Positions 49,401-62,899 of a stretch of 64,000 nt of DNA are shown here, piece by piece. Position numbers and translations under genes: made by a program. The DNA lies in assembly GCF_033807715.1 (NCBI RefSeq), contig NC_084592.1, forward strand, positions 21,700,501 to 21,764,500, in the 5' to 3' direction. The notes beneath the pieces are model-generated. The model did not search any database, was not told where the DNA came from, and saw only the letters and a list, made by a program, of their open reading frames with translations. The first letter of the stretch is position 1, and the number at the start of each line of letters is the position of its first letter. Origin of the DNA: Cololabis saira (lineage: Eukaryota > Chordata > Actinopteri > Beloniformes > Belonidae).

Positions 49401-50243
49401 GTGACTAGAAATGATAAAGTAAATGTTTCATACGTTCAAAATTTGAAGGCAAAAACATGGACCACTCTGAGGTCAAACTGAGCAACCTCAAATGAGAAAT
49501 GGATCAGTGCATCCTCCTGTTCCTTTCACGAAACCAGGCTTGAAACGCCACAGGAGTTGTATTTACGACTAATCAAAATGTAAATTATCTAGTAAATGGC
49601 TGCGTTCTCAAAGTGAGTCAGTGATCCGGACGTGACTCTGTTCAGAAAATGTACACAACAGAGATCAAACAGTTTTTAGTGTCATATTTCTGTGAAACCC
49701 AAAAGCAAAAAAAAAAAAAAAAAAAAACATGGTTCAATTCTGCTTTCAGAGACCTCAAAGACAGGATGATCTTAAATCTGTCATCAGATTTTTTTAGTTT
49801 ATAGAATTATGAATTATTCAAACTGCGACCAGTAAAACCTGTGTGAGCTGTTTAATAACTGAAAAGCAAACCTCTGAGTGGTTTGTAATTCAAGGCCAAA
49901 CACAAGCTTATGTAAGAGCTGAAACCAGACATTTCAATAAACATTTTCTTCTGTGATTTCTTAATGAGGTCTCATTGAACACAGCACTTTAAAAGCATTG
50001 GTTTTTAAAAGACAGAATTCCTTAGATGACTTCAAAATTCACATCGAAACTATGATTTGCTGCCAACTGATGAAACTATAGATATAAAATAATGACACTC
50101 CGAGAGCTGGACTTTTTAACTTTTATTATAAGTTATTAACTTTGGTCATGTGTTCATGAATAAACCGAATCTCACCACATACGATCATACAAAGTTACAT
50201 GTTGCTTGCTGTCTCCTGTTCAGATATCATACTCACAAAAGAC
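46433..50243. other. Intergenic, no gene accepted
   Basis: A 218-codon open frame on the minus strand (46811-47467) matches nothing I recognise. A short tandem repeat (unit ggatccaaatgatcagttt, about 2.7 copies) lies at 47849-47906 and an A-run at 49707-49727. Otherwise nothing is supported. Confidence 0.45.
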
Positions 50244-50690
50244 CTGTGATTCTCTGAAGGTGAACTTTATAAACCAGATGGCTCAAAAAGAAGAGATACT
50301 GAGGATGAAACTGCCGTAGATTGAAAAAGAAAGGCTTCCTTCAAGAGAAAGAAGCTCTTACAGAAGATGCAGAGGTCAGATTTAAAGAAAAGGCAGACTG
50401 AAGAGGAAATAAAGGAACAATGAGCATCGAGCACTCTGCCTCAGCTGACAGGGCCAGCCTGTTGAATGGCTTGCTTGAGTTTGCTTCGCAGTTTAGCAAA
50501 ATATGAAATGCAGATTTATTCTCTTTGTAGAAGCTTGAATGGGTACAAAAACACGAGAAAATGAAAGAGAAGGAGGGAGAAAATGAGGAGCGAGCAAAGA
50601 TGGAGAAACAGGGGAAGTACAATAACAACATGGTGATGGAGACTAATGACTGAGAAGAAAATCAAATGATGAGAGAGGAAAGAAGGAATG
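50244..50690 (+). pseudogene. Decayed coiled-coil gene fragment, copy 1
   Basis: One frame reads NFINQMAQKEEILRMKLP, a stop, then IEKER; further on SASADRASLLNGLLEFASQF. A pyrimidine-rich stretch ending ctctttgtag looks like a splice acceptor and is followed by KLEWVQKHEKMKEKEGENEE. The segment parallels 63200-63540 (copy 2) across the putative exon, intron end and next exon. Frame breaks and stops make both copies non-functional. The parent gene is not recognised; the sequence is charged and coiled-coil-like. No transposon ends are seen. Confidence 0.5.
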
Positions 50691-53645
50691 ACAGGACTAA
50701 AGTGTTTCCTCTTCAATCTGTCAGCGCCCTTTCCTACATTATTTCCTACTTTTACATCAGCGTGGTCTGGAAGATTTCTAGTGGGCAGCACTTACACAGT
50801 GAAAAAAGCTTAACCATAACTAATCAAACATATGGCTTTAAAATGCGAAGAAAAACCTTTTCTGAGGAACGGAGCGGCAAGAAATTTGTTGCATTTTCAC
50901 AATGAGTTGGCAGAAATAAGAGCAGTCAGACTAATCTCAAGTCAGGAATCAACCGTTACTTTGATAAATGGAGACTATACTAGGACATGTTGAATAAACA
51001 AGGTGGACAGCAAAAAAGATCTGATCCTCAAGTGATGCAACTGTACAGCTGAAATATTGACCTTCATTCCTAAATACTGAACATTATATTATATATTAAT
51101 CTAACAATGCATGCAATTACCTGCAAATCTCACTGTCATTCTCTGCAGAGGACAAACCTTTTCTTGTATGTGGAGCCTTTCTTGTGGCTCTGAAACGTTT
51201 GCTCCTGTGAAGGACACTTGTTTATTTTTTAGTCAGGTGTGCCGAAAGAGTGCACATCCTTATCTAATTTCTTGGATGAAGTGTTTTTAGTAACTCTGCC
51301 AATTTGGTTCCTGACAATCACACAGAAACTCACATATACACACATGCAGGGTTTTATCCGTTCAACAATTTTTCCAATTATTTCCCCTTTAACTTTGATG
51401 GTGCTCTGCATTTATCAGGAGCTGGTGTTTGATTTGTCATCGTTTAGCTTCAGCTTTCCGTGGTCGACACAGACCACACACCGACAAGTCTCCACTGCTT
51501 TTACAAAGACACAGATGCAACAGAGTGTCTTGCACTGTAATAAGGTTCAGATGAAGAAATATAATGGTTTAACATCCGGACGCTCAGCTCCGGGCACTTC
51601 CCATACACATACACGTCATTATGGTGGGGCATGGTGGGGCATGTTTGGTGACTGCCTGCTGTTGTCCTTTTTCCTTTTCACCCCACTCAATCAACCCCTT
51701 CATCCTGTCAAACCATCAGTCTGCATTGCTGCCACCTTTACAAGCTAAATACCTCAGGCTGCAGTATCTTACAGAGGTTGCTAGGAAGCAGTAATGTTAA
51801 GCAGCGGATATTGACTTTATACTGCCTCAGGCTGAGAAAAAGACTTCATGAAGAATAAATTGTTATTGCCTTTTCATTGTTTTCTTTTTTCCATCATAAA
51901 TCCGCCTTCTTTCCACAAGAAGGAAAAGCTCATACACTCAAACAAGCAAAAATAAATAAATAAATGAATGACTGAATAAATGAATGAATGAATAAATCTT
52001 CCTGCTGTTTCTGTTTCTCCGTCTCCTTGAAGGCTGTAAATCTGTGTGTATTATTTAATCTTTTAAGGAGAGCCTGGACATGTTTTTTTCTTTTTTTTAA
52101 GCCCATAAATATCTCCTGATTTTCCCTTCGGGACAGGGAGGTTATTCTTCCTACGGAGATGTAAAATGCCAGGCTCCTTTTGTCTTCTGGATGACATCAT
52201 ACATCGCCTTCACTCTCTGTGGGTACGAAAACACATGGGACCATTGTTGGTGGCTGCCCTATCTCGTCCCTGAAATGGCTTTTCTTTTTTTTTTTAATCC
52301 ACAAACGAGGCAGGAAACTCAGAGATAAACGTTTACGCCTCACAGCAGGACTTGTGCTTTTGTTGTCTGTATTTCTGATTGAATACTGAATATTGATGCA
52401 AGTTTTCCGCTGGTAATTCCCACATTCCATTAAGCAATTTAATTTCCAAATATCTTGAACTGCGTGTGTTTTGATTTATAGTCTACCCTGCTTCATCACG
52501 AATCATTATAGGTGTTGTAATTAGCTTCTCAGCTCCTTTTCATTTGCCCCCCTTGTCTACAGCTTGTAGAAATCTGTGTATTTTTTTGTGGTTCTGTAAA
52601 TCTTTGGCATCAAAAATTACCTAAAAGAGAACCCATTAGACTCCAGGTGCCTCCTTTGCTTCCCAGCGGTTTTTCAGATTCTCACTGAAGAGAAGAAAAT
52701 TCAAACAGTCTTTTAAAGGAGGAAGATTCTCAAAGAAAGACGCCTCTCTGTTGCTGTGCTTTACAAGGCAGTGTCTGTCTCCTGACAGCTGTATGTGCAT
52801 GTTTAAATACTTTGCATCCTTGTAACGCATTAAAATGTCTTATTCTTCTGCTGTTATACAAATTGCAAATTCAATCACAGAGAAAAACATATTTTTATTT
52901 TTATTTTTTGCTCCTTTTTTTAATTTTGGGAAGTACTTCAGTTCAACAGGCTGATATTTCATGCCGTCTGTACTAAGATCACACAATTCATTGCCTAACT
53001 AACAAACAGCTTACTCTCATCTCCTCATTCCTACTCCTCTGTCTCTTGAATCTCACATTTAATCCCGACCACAGCTCATAAAATCATAAAATCTGTCATC
53101 TTTAACTAGCATGAGAGGAATACCTAATACTGTACACAAGCATTCAGACTTTCCTATTTTTGTCTTTTTCACAGAGGAAGGGTTCAGCACAGCGCAGCAT
53201 GAGATGCAGTGGAAAGGTGGGTGGAAAAATTAATGAGAGGGAGCAGTGATCGTGACATCAAAACAATACCAAACGTTACCTTCCTGTTGTTTTGCGGTGA
53301 GTACATTGCAGAGCTCAAAGACGAACACTGACAGGTCACCTGAACACAACACCAAAAGACTGTAATATAATGCTGATTTGCCTCCTTGTTCCCTGTTCTT
53401 CTTCTGTGGTGTATAACACTGGAAAACCTGTGGTCTGAATCAAGACAGCAGAGGCTACACTTGACTTGCTGATCTGTTTTCAACATGGAAAACGCTAAAT
53501 TTGCATTTCATCAAATGACCACTAGGGCTTGTTTCCAAACTGCCCAGCTTTACAGCAGAATACAGAAAACAGTTTTGATTACATCTTGATTTCACATCTA
53601 TGACAACTGTACGGGAGGTGAATTTAGAAGAACTTCCTCAGAGTT
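50691..53645. other. Intergenic, no gene recognised
   Basis: Contains an AAAT/AATG simple repeat at 51950-51995. The block 52430-52560 (ttgtaattagcttctcagct and flanks) has a conserved non-coding texture. Open frames here resemble no family. Confidence 0.45.
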
Positions 53646-53912
53646 ATATGGGGTGGTCATTGTGTTGTGGATAGAGTTTGCTATCCTCAAACCAAAGGGT
53701 CACCTAATTGATCGCCGACTTGATTCAGAATGTCTCTGAACCCCTCTGAACTGCTACTTGCCCACTTTGCCACAGACGTTTAAAGGTGCCAGTAAACGAG
53801 GAAAGTTGTGTCAGGAAGGGCATCTGATGTAAAGCTGCTGATGAATCAATATGCAGAATACATTGATCCACTGAGGCACACCTTGTGCAACCGCTGCAAA
53901 AGGCGAAAGAGA
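53646..53912 (+). mobile_element. Degenerate tRNA-derived SINE of another teleost family
   Basis: The head 'gtgttgtggatagagtttgc' is tRNA-like. The body contains 'gtcaggaagggcatctgatg', 'aatcaatatgcag' and 'attgatccactgaggc', the usual distal part of a widespread teleost SINE, ending in an A-rich tail. Confidence 0.65.
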
Positions 53913-54334
53913 AAAAAATCAGTCAAAATGATATAAAGCAACACATTTATTCATAATTACAGGCATGTTTTTTTGGCGTGTGGCAGCTGCATTTCAGTTA
54001 GCTGTAACTTTATCACTGAACTTGACTTTTAGGTGCCAATAAAGATCTAACAAAGCATAATCATTCTTATTTCTACATATAATATGTTTTTTTTGGCACT
54101 GGCCCTGGGTTGGTCTGAAAGGGTCCAGATGCCAAAATGAACAGGAAGCAGCCGCCTTCGTCACTGAATGAAGGCTGCTAGCCAGGGCTAACAGGAGGAT
54201 GGCCGGTCCAGCAGCCACTAGATCATCGACTAGTGTGTCTTTGCCCCGACCAGTCTCTGCCGGGGCGATTGGCTGATTGTGGCTCAACCCGAGCCAGTTG
54301 ACCTAGAGGTTCAGAAACCAGGCGATGGCAGGTT

Positions 54335-55520
54335 CAGATCAGAATCAGAATTATGTTTATGTGGCCAAGTCAGGTCCAAAAAAACAGGGAATCTGACTCA
54401 GTTATTTTCGCTCACTGTACAGTAAATAGACAAATGACAGCTCTTTAAAAAAAAGTGAAAAGTGCAGCAGTATGAGGTAGATATTGTTATTGAAAGGTGC
54501 ATTGTTACAGCATATGATTGTGGTTATTATTAGGGCCCGAGCACTGAGAGTGCAAAGGCCCTATTGTATCTGTAGGAATTTTTCTCGTTTTTCTCGTTTT
54601 TCTTGTTTTTCTCGTTTTTCTCGTTTTTATTTTTCCAATGAAATGAGGGCCTTTTTGCCCCCCTAAACGTGCCCCAAAAGTCACCAAATTTTGCATGCAA
54701 GCCAGGCCTGGCGGAAAATTTGATATTTAATGGTTTGGATTAATGGGCGTTCCCTAATGGCTCAACAGCGCCCCCTAGAAAACTTCGTGCCTCAAGCCCC
54801 ACAATACGGTTTGACGTACAGTACATGCGCACACACCTGTATCATGTTGCAACTTAAAGAAAAGTCTCTTGGCGCCATGGCCGAAACCGAACAGGAAGTT
54901 GCCATTTTCAATTAATCGTGTAATTTTGGCGCAATTTATGCCATTTCTTCGGCCGCTTCTTCGCCCGAACCGTAACATGCACCCAGGTGTGTTATACATC
55001 AAAATGTGCGTCTCCATCCTGCGACGATGCGCATTACTTTTCTCAGTCAAAAGCGTTACCGTGGCGACGATAGACGCCAAAAAGCGCGCCCCCCCCTTCA
55101 TCTGATTGGTCCATATTTGATAGTTCTTACTTTCTGCCATAACTTTTGAATGGTTTGACATAAAGAGTCATGGGTGGAGTCATTGGACTCGGTTTTGGGT
55201 ACTTGACCTTCATTGGCATGAATTAGCCCCGCCCCTTCTTCTGATTGGTCCACATTTGATAGTCCCTATTTTCTGCAATAACCTTTGAATGGTTTGACAT
55301 AGAGAGTCGTGGGTGGTGTCATCGGACATGGTTTTGAGTCCTTGACCATAATTGGTGGAAATTTCACGTGTGAGGGCCCCTTCATCGCTGCTTCAATTAT
55401 TATTATTACTCTGAGACTATGAGTGATGAGAGTTTATCAGAGCAACAGCTTGGGGAAAGAAACTGTCTCTGTGTCTGGAGGTTTTGGTGATGAGCTCAGT
55501 CAGACCTAATTTCAGCCGTC
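54335..55520 (-). mobile_element. Old LINE/SINE 3'-end repeat split by a later insertion
   Basis: Left of the insertion is 'agatcagaatcagaattatg' and ttatgtggccaagtcagg. Right of it is 'gcttggggaaagaaactgtc'. In other teleosts these motifs are adjacent parts of one reverse-oriented repeat. The intervening 54505-55408 is a separate element. Confidence 0.5.
54505..55408 (+). mobile_element. Stand-alone copy of the AGGGCCCGAGC repeat that forms the 5' array
   Basis: It starts around acagcatatgattgtggtta and ttattagggcccgagc. A (TTCTCGTTTT)n tract at about 54580-54630 is followed by the same body as the array (gccaggcctggcg, caacagcgccccctag, ttgcatacatc-type block, tgattggtcc). It ends at ggcccc then ttcatcgctgcttcaatt and attatt. 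It shows what a single copy looks like. Confidence 0.8.
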
Positions 55521-57672
55521 GGAGTAGTTGTCTCAGATGTCACTCTATGTTGCGACATTTTAAATGTGGATGGAAACATTTGATCAGAATGAATATAAAG
55601 TGACACAGTCAGCACCGCAGGTACACATCTAACTAGCTAAGCTAAGCTAAAATAGCCGGTCTGTGGGGTCTTGCCTTATGTGGGCACGTTTTTAGCAGCC
55701 GCTTGCTCATGTGTTTGCTTGCTTTTGGACTAATCATAGTGGAGTGGAGTCAGCTCCTGCCAGTATGGCCTCATTCAGAGTCCCAAAAAACGAACATCAA
55801 ACTGACTCTTCAGTAAACGTGTGGGGGACATCACAGAGGGTTTATCTACAGTATTTCTTTTTACACAGTCTGTGGTCTGAAGCAATGTTTTGGTTGAAGT
55901 GCTTCAAGGTGGAATTTGGCTCAGTAGAATTCAGCTGTGAAATTGTTTACAGTTTCACCTTGTTTAGACAGCAAATGTGTGAACTAGTGAACACAAACAC
56001 AGAGCGTGTATGACATACTGCAATGGTATAAAAATGCTTGGATAATGAGAGCAAAGCACCATCATGAGAGATGCCCCAGCAGCCAGGGTCTACACAAACT
56101 AACCAAACAAACTCCTCAAGATCACCTGAGCAAGTCATAACTAGGATTTTTTGGCTGAAAAACAACTTTTTTACCTTATTTTAAAAGTAGACAAGGAGTC
56201 CGCTTCATGAACCCAAACTAAGCGCTTCTTACAGAGAGAGAAAGCCTGATAGCTGAAGGCTCTACCTCCCACTTTAATTTAAGAAACTCTAGAAAATAAA
56301 AGTCTGCACTCTGACAGCCAAGTGCTCAGGTGGGATAACATGGAATAAAAGTTTTTTTTAAGATACAGTGGTGCTTCTTCTATATTAACTTTTTATGTGA
56401 GGACAAGAATGTAAAAATCTAGTTTGGATGCAAATAGAAAGCCAACAAAGAGCAGCTGAAACAGGAAAACTGCTCCCTTACTTGTCCTGTTAAAAGTAAA
56501 TCTTTTCAGTTTCTGTGCCTGTTTCACCCTGACCAGGGTGTTAATGAAGTGAATATACATACATGGTGCCAATTCCAAAGAAGGGTTACATTAAATAGGT
56601 AAAACATGTATCTTGGATAGAAATCTTGATCTGGAGCTCCTCAAAGTTGCACTGGAATTCAATTTAGGAGATAAATTAACAAACTGGAATCCATCAGAGA
56701 AATATGATTTACTTTAAACCAGCTTGATGTGATTTATTTAATCTGAATAACATGTCCAGGCCTTTATAATAGGTTGTTAGGACTAATGATATCATATGTG
56801 GTACTTACGTCAACTAGGACACAAATAAATGCAAGTTCATTGTTAGTCGTCATGAGGAACTCTGGTAAAATTCAAGTCTCTTTCTGTGCAAATGGTGACA
56901 TGGCTGATATGCAACAGTTTGGTTTAAGGAATTAAAGGGGTCTTGGCATGGGCTTCTGGCTAAAGCTCCTGTATCAAGAGTAAGCTTTGAAAGTAAAGGC
57001 TTAAAGTATGTATTTATGCCTATTGCAGCCTGCTGCAGCTCAATTTGTCCACATTGTTGATGTATTGAATGTAGCATTTTGGGCTCAACTTGTTTCTAGC
57101 TTTCTTTGACTGCTGTCTCTCTGAAATGTGTGTAGGCAATCTTTCAACAGGCTCCAGGCGAATTCAAAATGAAAAAATAAAAAAGGATACATGTATAGTA
57201 TATCAAGGGTACCCTTAATGATGAATGCAGGGTTACAAATGTATGCAACTAATTAAAACCAAACTAATACTGTTTTCCCAAAAAATAAGTAAAGAGGATG
57301 GGCTGTTGGGTTTTTGTGCCTAAAGACAGTTTGCATTAATTGGTTTACTGATTGCATTAGCTTCAGAACATTAAACTTAATTATCAAAAACATAGCTATG
57401 AAACATGATTAGTTCTATTAATATGATTTTACTGATTCAAGTCATTAATTCATATTTATCTGTAAAACAATTTATAACTGAGCAATGTATGCAATGTATT
57501 ATAAGATTATATAGGACGGCACTATTTGTAAACACTTTTAAGAATTCCAGTATATCAAAACCTGTCCAAAGAGTACCGCTGCTTTTCACGCAAAGAGAGG
57601 TGGGATCTGAATGGAGTCATGGATGAAGATAACATATTAGCCACAACATTTCCAGCATCCTTTGGCGCATTT
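55409..57672. other. Intergenic, no gene recognised
   Basis: After the tail of the split repeat (to about 55520) the sequence is unique-looking and AT-rich. No supported features. Confidence 0.5.
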
Positions 57673-58008
57673 TTACAGCATATGATTGTGGTTATTATTA
57701 GGGCTCGAGCACTGACGGTGCGAAGGTCCTATTGTATCTGTAGGAATTTTTCTTGTTTTTCTCATTTTTCTCGTTTTTCTTTTTCCGATGAAATGAGGGC
57801 CTTTTTGCCCCCCTAAACGCCCCCATAACTTTTGAATGGTTTGACATAGAGACTCGTGGGTGGTGTCATCGGACTTGGTTTTGAGTCCTTGACCATAATT
57901 GCTGCAAATTAGCCCCACCCCTTTATCGGATTGGTCGATATCTGATAGTTCCTACTTTCTGCCATAACTTTTGAATGGTTTGATATAGAGAGTCGAGGCT
58001 GGTGTCAT
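57673..58008 (+). mobile_element. Short internally deleted copy of the AGGGCCCGAGC repeat
   Basis: Begins with the same acagcatatgattgtggtta then ttattagggctcgagc as 54505. After the 'tttttgcccccctaaacg' block it jumps directly to the ataacttttgaatggtttga blocks, lacking the central body. Confidence 0.8.
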
Positions 58009-58706
58009 CCGCTAAATGTCCAGGCCTGAATACATCTACATGCTTTTTTTGATCTCCTTGTTACTCTCATAAGTTATTTTTCAGCTATTGGTGGTTTTGG
58101 TGTAGGTGGAAAGTGTATTGCAGTATGACTGAAAGTGCTTGTGGAGTTCGTGAGCATCCCAGGAGACATCAAATCATCTTGGTTAAGAGAGTACATGTGG
58201 GATACGTAATCCTGACCATTATGCTTGATGGGCTGCGGGGACTGAAGGAAGACAACTAAATACCTCACAAAGTAGTCGTTCAAGATGTCTCTCAGGACAA
58301 ATTTCAACTAATATCTGGTCAAACAGGAAACAAATCAGATTAGCTTCAGCATGCTGACAGAAACCAGCGCTCACTTACTGGAATATTGCAATATGGATTT
58401 TCATAATTCAAAATGATTCAGAAGCAGTTAATAAAGAGGCCGTGTGCTGTTTAAGAGGGTGTAACATTAATAGATGTGTTTTCTCATTGAAAGTACTACA
58501 GTGACTGGTTTTGCTCTCTTCTCTTAATGGAACTGAGTTCCATAGAATAATCTCTTACTGGGGTGATTTATGGCTTCTTGCACCCCAAACTTTTTTTTCA
58601 CATCCATCTGTGTAGACACGAGTGTTAACTATCAAAAAGGAGCGATTCAAACTCACACACAAGAATGAAACACTTTTCAAAACAAAACCAGAAGTCGCGC
58701 TTAACT

Positions 58707-59386
58707 ATGACTGCATTTACATGCAGTCAATAACCCTTTTAAAACCCCAATATTGGCAATAACCCGAATTTTCACGGCCATGTAAACACCAATAACCCCT
58801 TTGAATAACCTGAATTTGCTCATATTCCGGTTTTTAAAAACCTGAATATGAGCCCTGGGTTACTCCTTTTAAAACCTGAATATTCGGTCATGTATACTCC
58901 AAACGGAATATCCCCATCAAAAGGAACATGAATTTGTTTTCGGCGCATGCTCTGTTCGCAAGGAATCCTGGTCTTTTGAGTCCAGGAAGTTCTTCTAAAC
59001 ACGGCGAAACGCAAGACCACGCCACACTTTTGGAGTGAGGAGAAGACTAATCATTTCATAAATGTAATGAAGGATATGAACATTTTGGCATTTGTAGACG
59101 GTAGAAAGTACGGGGATAGCGAGATTTACAAGAAGGTGAGTGAAAAGTTGCGTGAAGCAGCATTTGTTTTGAATTTGGATACAGGAAGAAGAAGCGGAAA
59201 TGACGCCAATTGTGACATCACGTTCTCCGCACGTCGCTGGTTTGATCGGGATATCCCGAATGATTAATTACCATGTATACAGGGATAACCCTGTTTGCTC
59301 ACGCATGTAAACGGAATATTCCGAATGTTTCAGTAACCGGAATATTAGCAAAAACCCAAATTTTGACTGCATGTAAACGTAGTCAT
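58707..59386 (+). mobile_element. Harbinger-like non-autonomous element (680 bp)
   Basis: The terminal inverted repeats are about 24 bp with two mismatches; the shared core is TTTACATGCAGTCAA. Sub-terminal repeats of 'taacc'-type and 'gaatattccg'-type sequence lie inside. It retains part of a Myb/SANT-like coding region (59013-59180) of the kind carried by PIF/Harbinger elements. The 3-bp target duplication could not be fixed. Confidence 0.65.
59013..59180 (+). pseudogene. Fragment of a Myb/SANT-like DNA-binding domain from a Harbinger element
   Basis: The frame reads RKTTPHFWSEEKTNHFINV then MKDMNILAFVDGRKYGDSEI and YKKVSEKLREAAF. The pattern Trp-Ser-x-Glu-Glu, then a Leu/Phe-Val-Asp-Gly-Arg-Lys-Tyr stretch, then Ile-Tyr-Lys-Lys-Val is that of Myb/SANT-like proteins of PIF/Harbinger transposons. 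The third helix and all later sequence are missing; a different tail follows to a stop near 59267. It is a relic, not a host gene. Confidence 0.6.
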
Positions 59387-59406
59387 TGTATAACAGAAGC
59401 AAAAGG

Positions 59407-59917
59407 GGGGCACGGTGGCGCAGCTGGTAGTGCAGCGGTCTCACAGCAAGAAGGTCCTGGGTTCGATTCCCGCCGGGGGACGCTGTGGGTGCTGAAGTGC
59501 GTGTTAGTTCCCCCATGACTTCAGTGCCCACACCATGGGTGGGGTTGGCGAAAGGATCTTTCTGTGTGGAGTTTGTATGTTCTCCCCGTGTTCCCCTGGG
59601 TAGCTAGTGTGAGCTACCCTCACAAAAACATGCACACAGTCCTGGGCTATACATGCCCCCTCTGGCCAACCGGGGCACCAGATGGGGTGGGGAGGATCTG
59701 GCCGGAATAACGTGATCCTTCCACGCGCTACGTTCGGCCGGAGAAGCCTCACCCTGTCTGGTGAAAAGATGCGGCCTGCTCACTCCTCAGGTTAAGGAGG
59801 AGACCTGAGCTCAGTGCAGGGCCCTCCCGGGGTTGGTAGAGGATGGCAATGCCCAGGACTGTCAGTAGGTAGGAGCACTGGGTGGTAAAAAATGGGAAAA
59901 AAACCGGGATAAAAAAT

Positions 59918-59967
<50 letters not shown>

Positions 59968-59968
59968 A
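59407..59968 (+). mobile_element. Young composite SINE with 19-bp target duplication
   Basis: The head ggggcacggtggcgcagctg and B box gggttcgattcccgccgg precede a long unrelated body (for example ctggccggaataacgtgatc) and an A-rich tail (about 59921-59968). Perfect 19-bp direct repeats gtataacagaagcaaaagg flank it at 59388-59406 and 59969-59987. It landed 1 bp from the end of the Harbinger-like element. Confidence 0.92.
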
Positions 59969-59987
59969 GTATAACAGAAGCAAAAGG

Positions 59988-60660
59988 AAGACGAGAAACA
60001 AGGTCAAAAGTAAAACCACAGAGGAGAAGTCTTGACAAAACAAACAAAACAAAATAAAAAAAACAAAAAAAAAAAAGTGAAAGATGAGAGATTTTTCTTG
60101 GCAGCACACTGACAACCGGACTCAACAACTTTACTCTACTTTGACCTTGCTTATTTGTCCTCTTGGGAAACATCTTAGTTCCAAATATCAGCTTCTTCAC
60201 CATCCAACACTTTTTGCTCTTGAGTCCTCAATAAAATGTTTGCAACTGGCCGAGGTATGAACTGCATGTGATACTTTACAGCTGAAAAGTAAACCTTTAA
60301 CTGTTTTATTTTCTGATTGTGTGAGCAGAGAACAACCAATATAGACTAATAAATGCTCTGTGTTGTCAGGATATTGCAACATAAATTAGTCTGCAATTTC
60401 TATATACTGTCAAAGAGAGGATATAAATACAGGTGGAGATACAGGGGTAAAGGTTTGTAAGATCTTAGTCTTATACTTCCAGACTCTCAGTAACATTGTG
60501 CTGTTGTTTTAATTTTTTCATATATTTAAGGTGTGCATTTCACCAAAACTTTATGTAGTTACCTACAGAGAATGAAAATTTGCATCATGATTACGTCATA
60601 CCGTGTTAAATTTTATTTCCATATCGGAAGAACACCCAACCCATTTCCATGGTTACGTAG
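59988..60660. other. Intergenic, no gene recognised
   Basis: AT-rich with A-rich patches (60050-60075). Nothing else seen. Confidence 0.5.
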
Positions 60661-61276
<616 letters not shown>

Positions 61277-61371
<95 letters not shown>

Positions 61372-61413
61372 CATATACACACACACACACTCACGCACAC
61401 ACTCACACATACA
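61277..61413 (+). repeat. (AC)n microsatellite
   Basis: Pure AC to about 61368, then imperfect ACAC/TCAC to 61413. Confidence 0.97.
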
Positions 61414-61515
61414 CATTGGCATGTTCATGTTTCGTATGTGGTCTTTGTTGCAGATTTCCAGTGCTCGACGTGTGCCTCCATGTGTTCTTGCTTCCTGGTT
61501 AACAGTGGATGTCAG

Positions 61516-61571
61516 CCCCCCCCCCCCCCCCCCCCCCCCCCAAAAAAAACAAAAAAAACAAAAAAAAAAAA
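61516..61571 (+). repeat. C-homopolymer followed by A-rich run
   Basis: About 26 C residues (61516-61541) then interrupted A-runs. Length is likely to be unreliable in sequencing. Confidence 0.9.
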
Positions 61572-61997
61572 GAAATCACTGGGCTTGTATGTGTATAAAT
61601 ATGTATATATTAAATATAGTAACAATGCACATATATATGCCTTAGGTTTTTACCAGCATGGTATCAACCATTAATATGTTTGCAGACAAGGTAAAAATAA
61701 AAAAAATCAGAAGAGGGTGAGATTTCTACAGCTTTTAACAACAACATAAGCTTTGTGCTTTTATGAAAACATTTTTTTCATCCCTTTTTCCATGTTGGAA
61801 ACGTAAGGGCTGTGCCCTATTGTTGATTTTGTTTCAATAACTGTTATCTGTTCTTCGCACAGCAGCGTGAAAATCAACCGAGCTAGACAACAAACACAGC
61901 AATATTAACAATGTCCCACTAAGTCCTTCCAGCACATCTGTGACATGAACTTCTCCTTCTCTGTTGATGTTTGTTGAAGTGAGAATGAATGATGAAT

Positions 61998-62044
61998 ATA
62001 ATAGAATAGAATAGAATAGAATAAAATAGAATAGAATAGAATAG
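61998..62044 (+). repeat. (AATAG)n microsatellite
   Basis: About nine copies of ATAGA/AATAG with one variant unit (ataaa). Confidence 0.95.
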
Positions 62045-62761
62045 CTCCATCGTCATTCAAGAACATATTCATCAGAAGAGTACATTAAGAATGACATTTC
62101 AGTGAATAGGCATGCAATTGGACTCAATATACAACTAAATATAAAATGACCATATTGACATTTTACTATGACATCACTCAGTTATTGGGAAATTTACATA
62201 TTTCTTCACCTTCGAGCAAAAAAGCTTAACTGTTCTTAACTTACCACTCCTACCGAGCTGGCAACATTTTGTCACAAACCATTTTCTTGCATTATTTCTT
62301 AATGAGGTCTCTTTTCATGCAACATTTTGAAAACTGTCAACTAACATAGGATTTTCAGAATTAAATAAAAATGTACATTAAAACCTTTAAATATAAAAAT
62401 AAATACAGGCTTGAGAGCTTTATTCTTTTGGTTTCATTGTAATTTTTCAATATGTTGCCTTATGCCTTATGCTGGCACTTATGGTTTTCCTGTCTGTCTT
62501 TTATAAATATAGCAATAATTTCACTGAAAAGGGAATATCGTAATCCACAAATAAAACCAAACAAACTCACTTGAAGCTTAAATTATGAGAACTTCTAGAA
62601 AGATGGGGTGGAAATCTTTGTTTTTCATGAAATATGGAAGAATATGAGGTGTTGCTCTGCGTTGAGGAACACTTCAAAGAGTGCTGATATTAGAAAACAG
62701 AACTTTCATCTGATAAAAAGTGTATACTCTTGCGTGTGCACTGGTACACTGGTACAATCAT

Positions 62762-62766
<5 letters not shown>
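62045..62766. other. Intergenic, no gene recognised
   Basis: AT-rich; no supported features. Confidence 0.5.
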
Positions 62767-62846
<80 letters not shown>

Positions 62847-62848
62847 TA

Positions 62849-62899
<51 letters not shown>

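Noticed and set aside
51239..51748. A 169-codon open frame on the plus strand
   Set aside because: No start context, domain or splice support; composition fits chance.
59067..59267. A host Myb/SANT gene
   Set aside because: The fragment lies between transposon ends, lacks the third helix and has no neighbouring exons.
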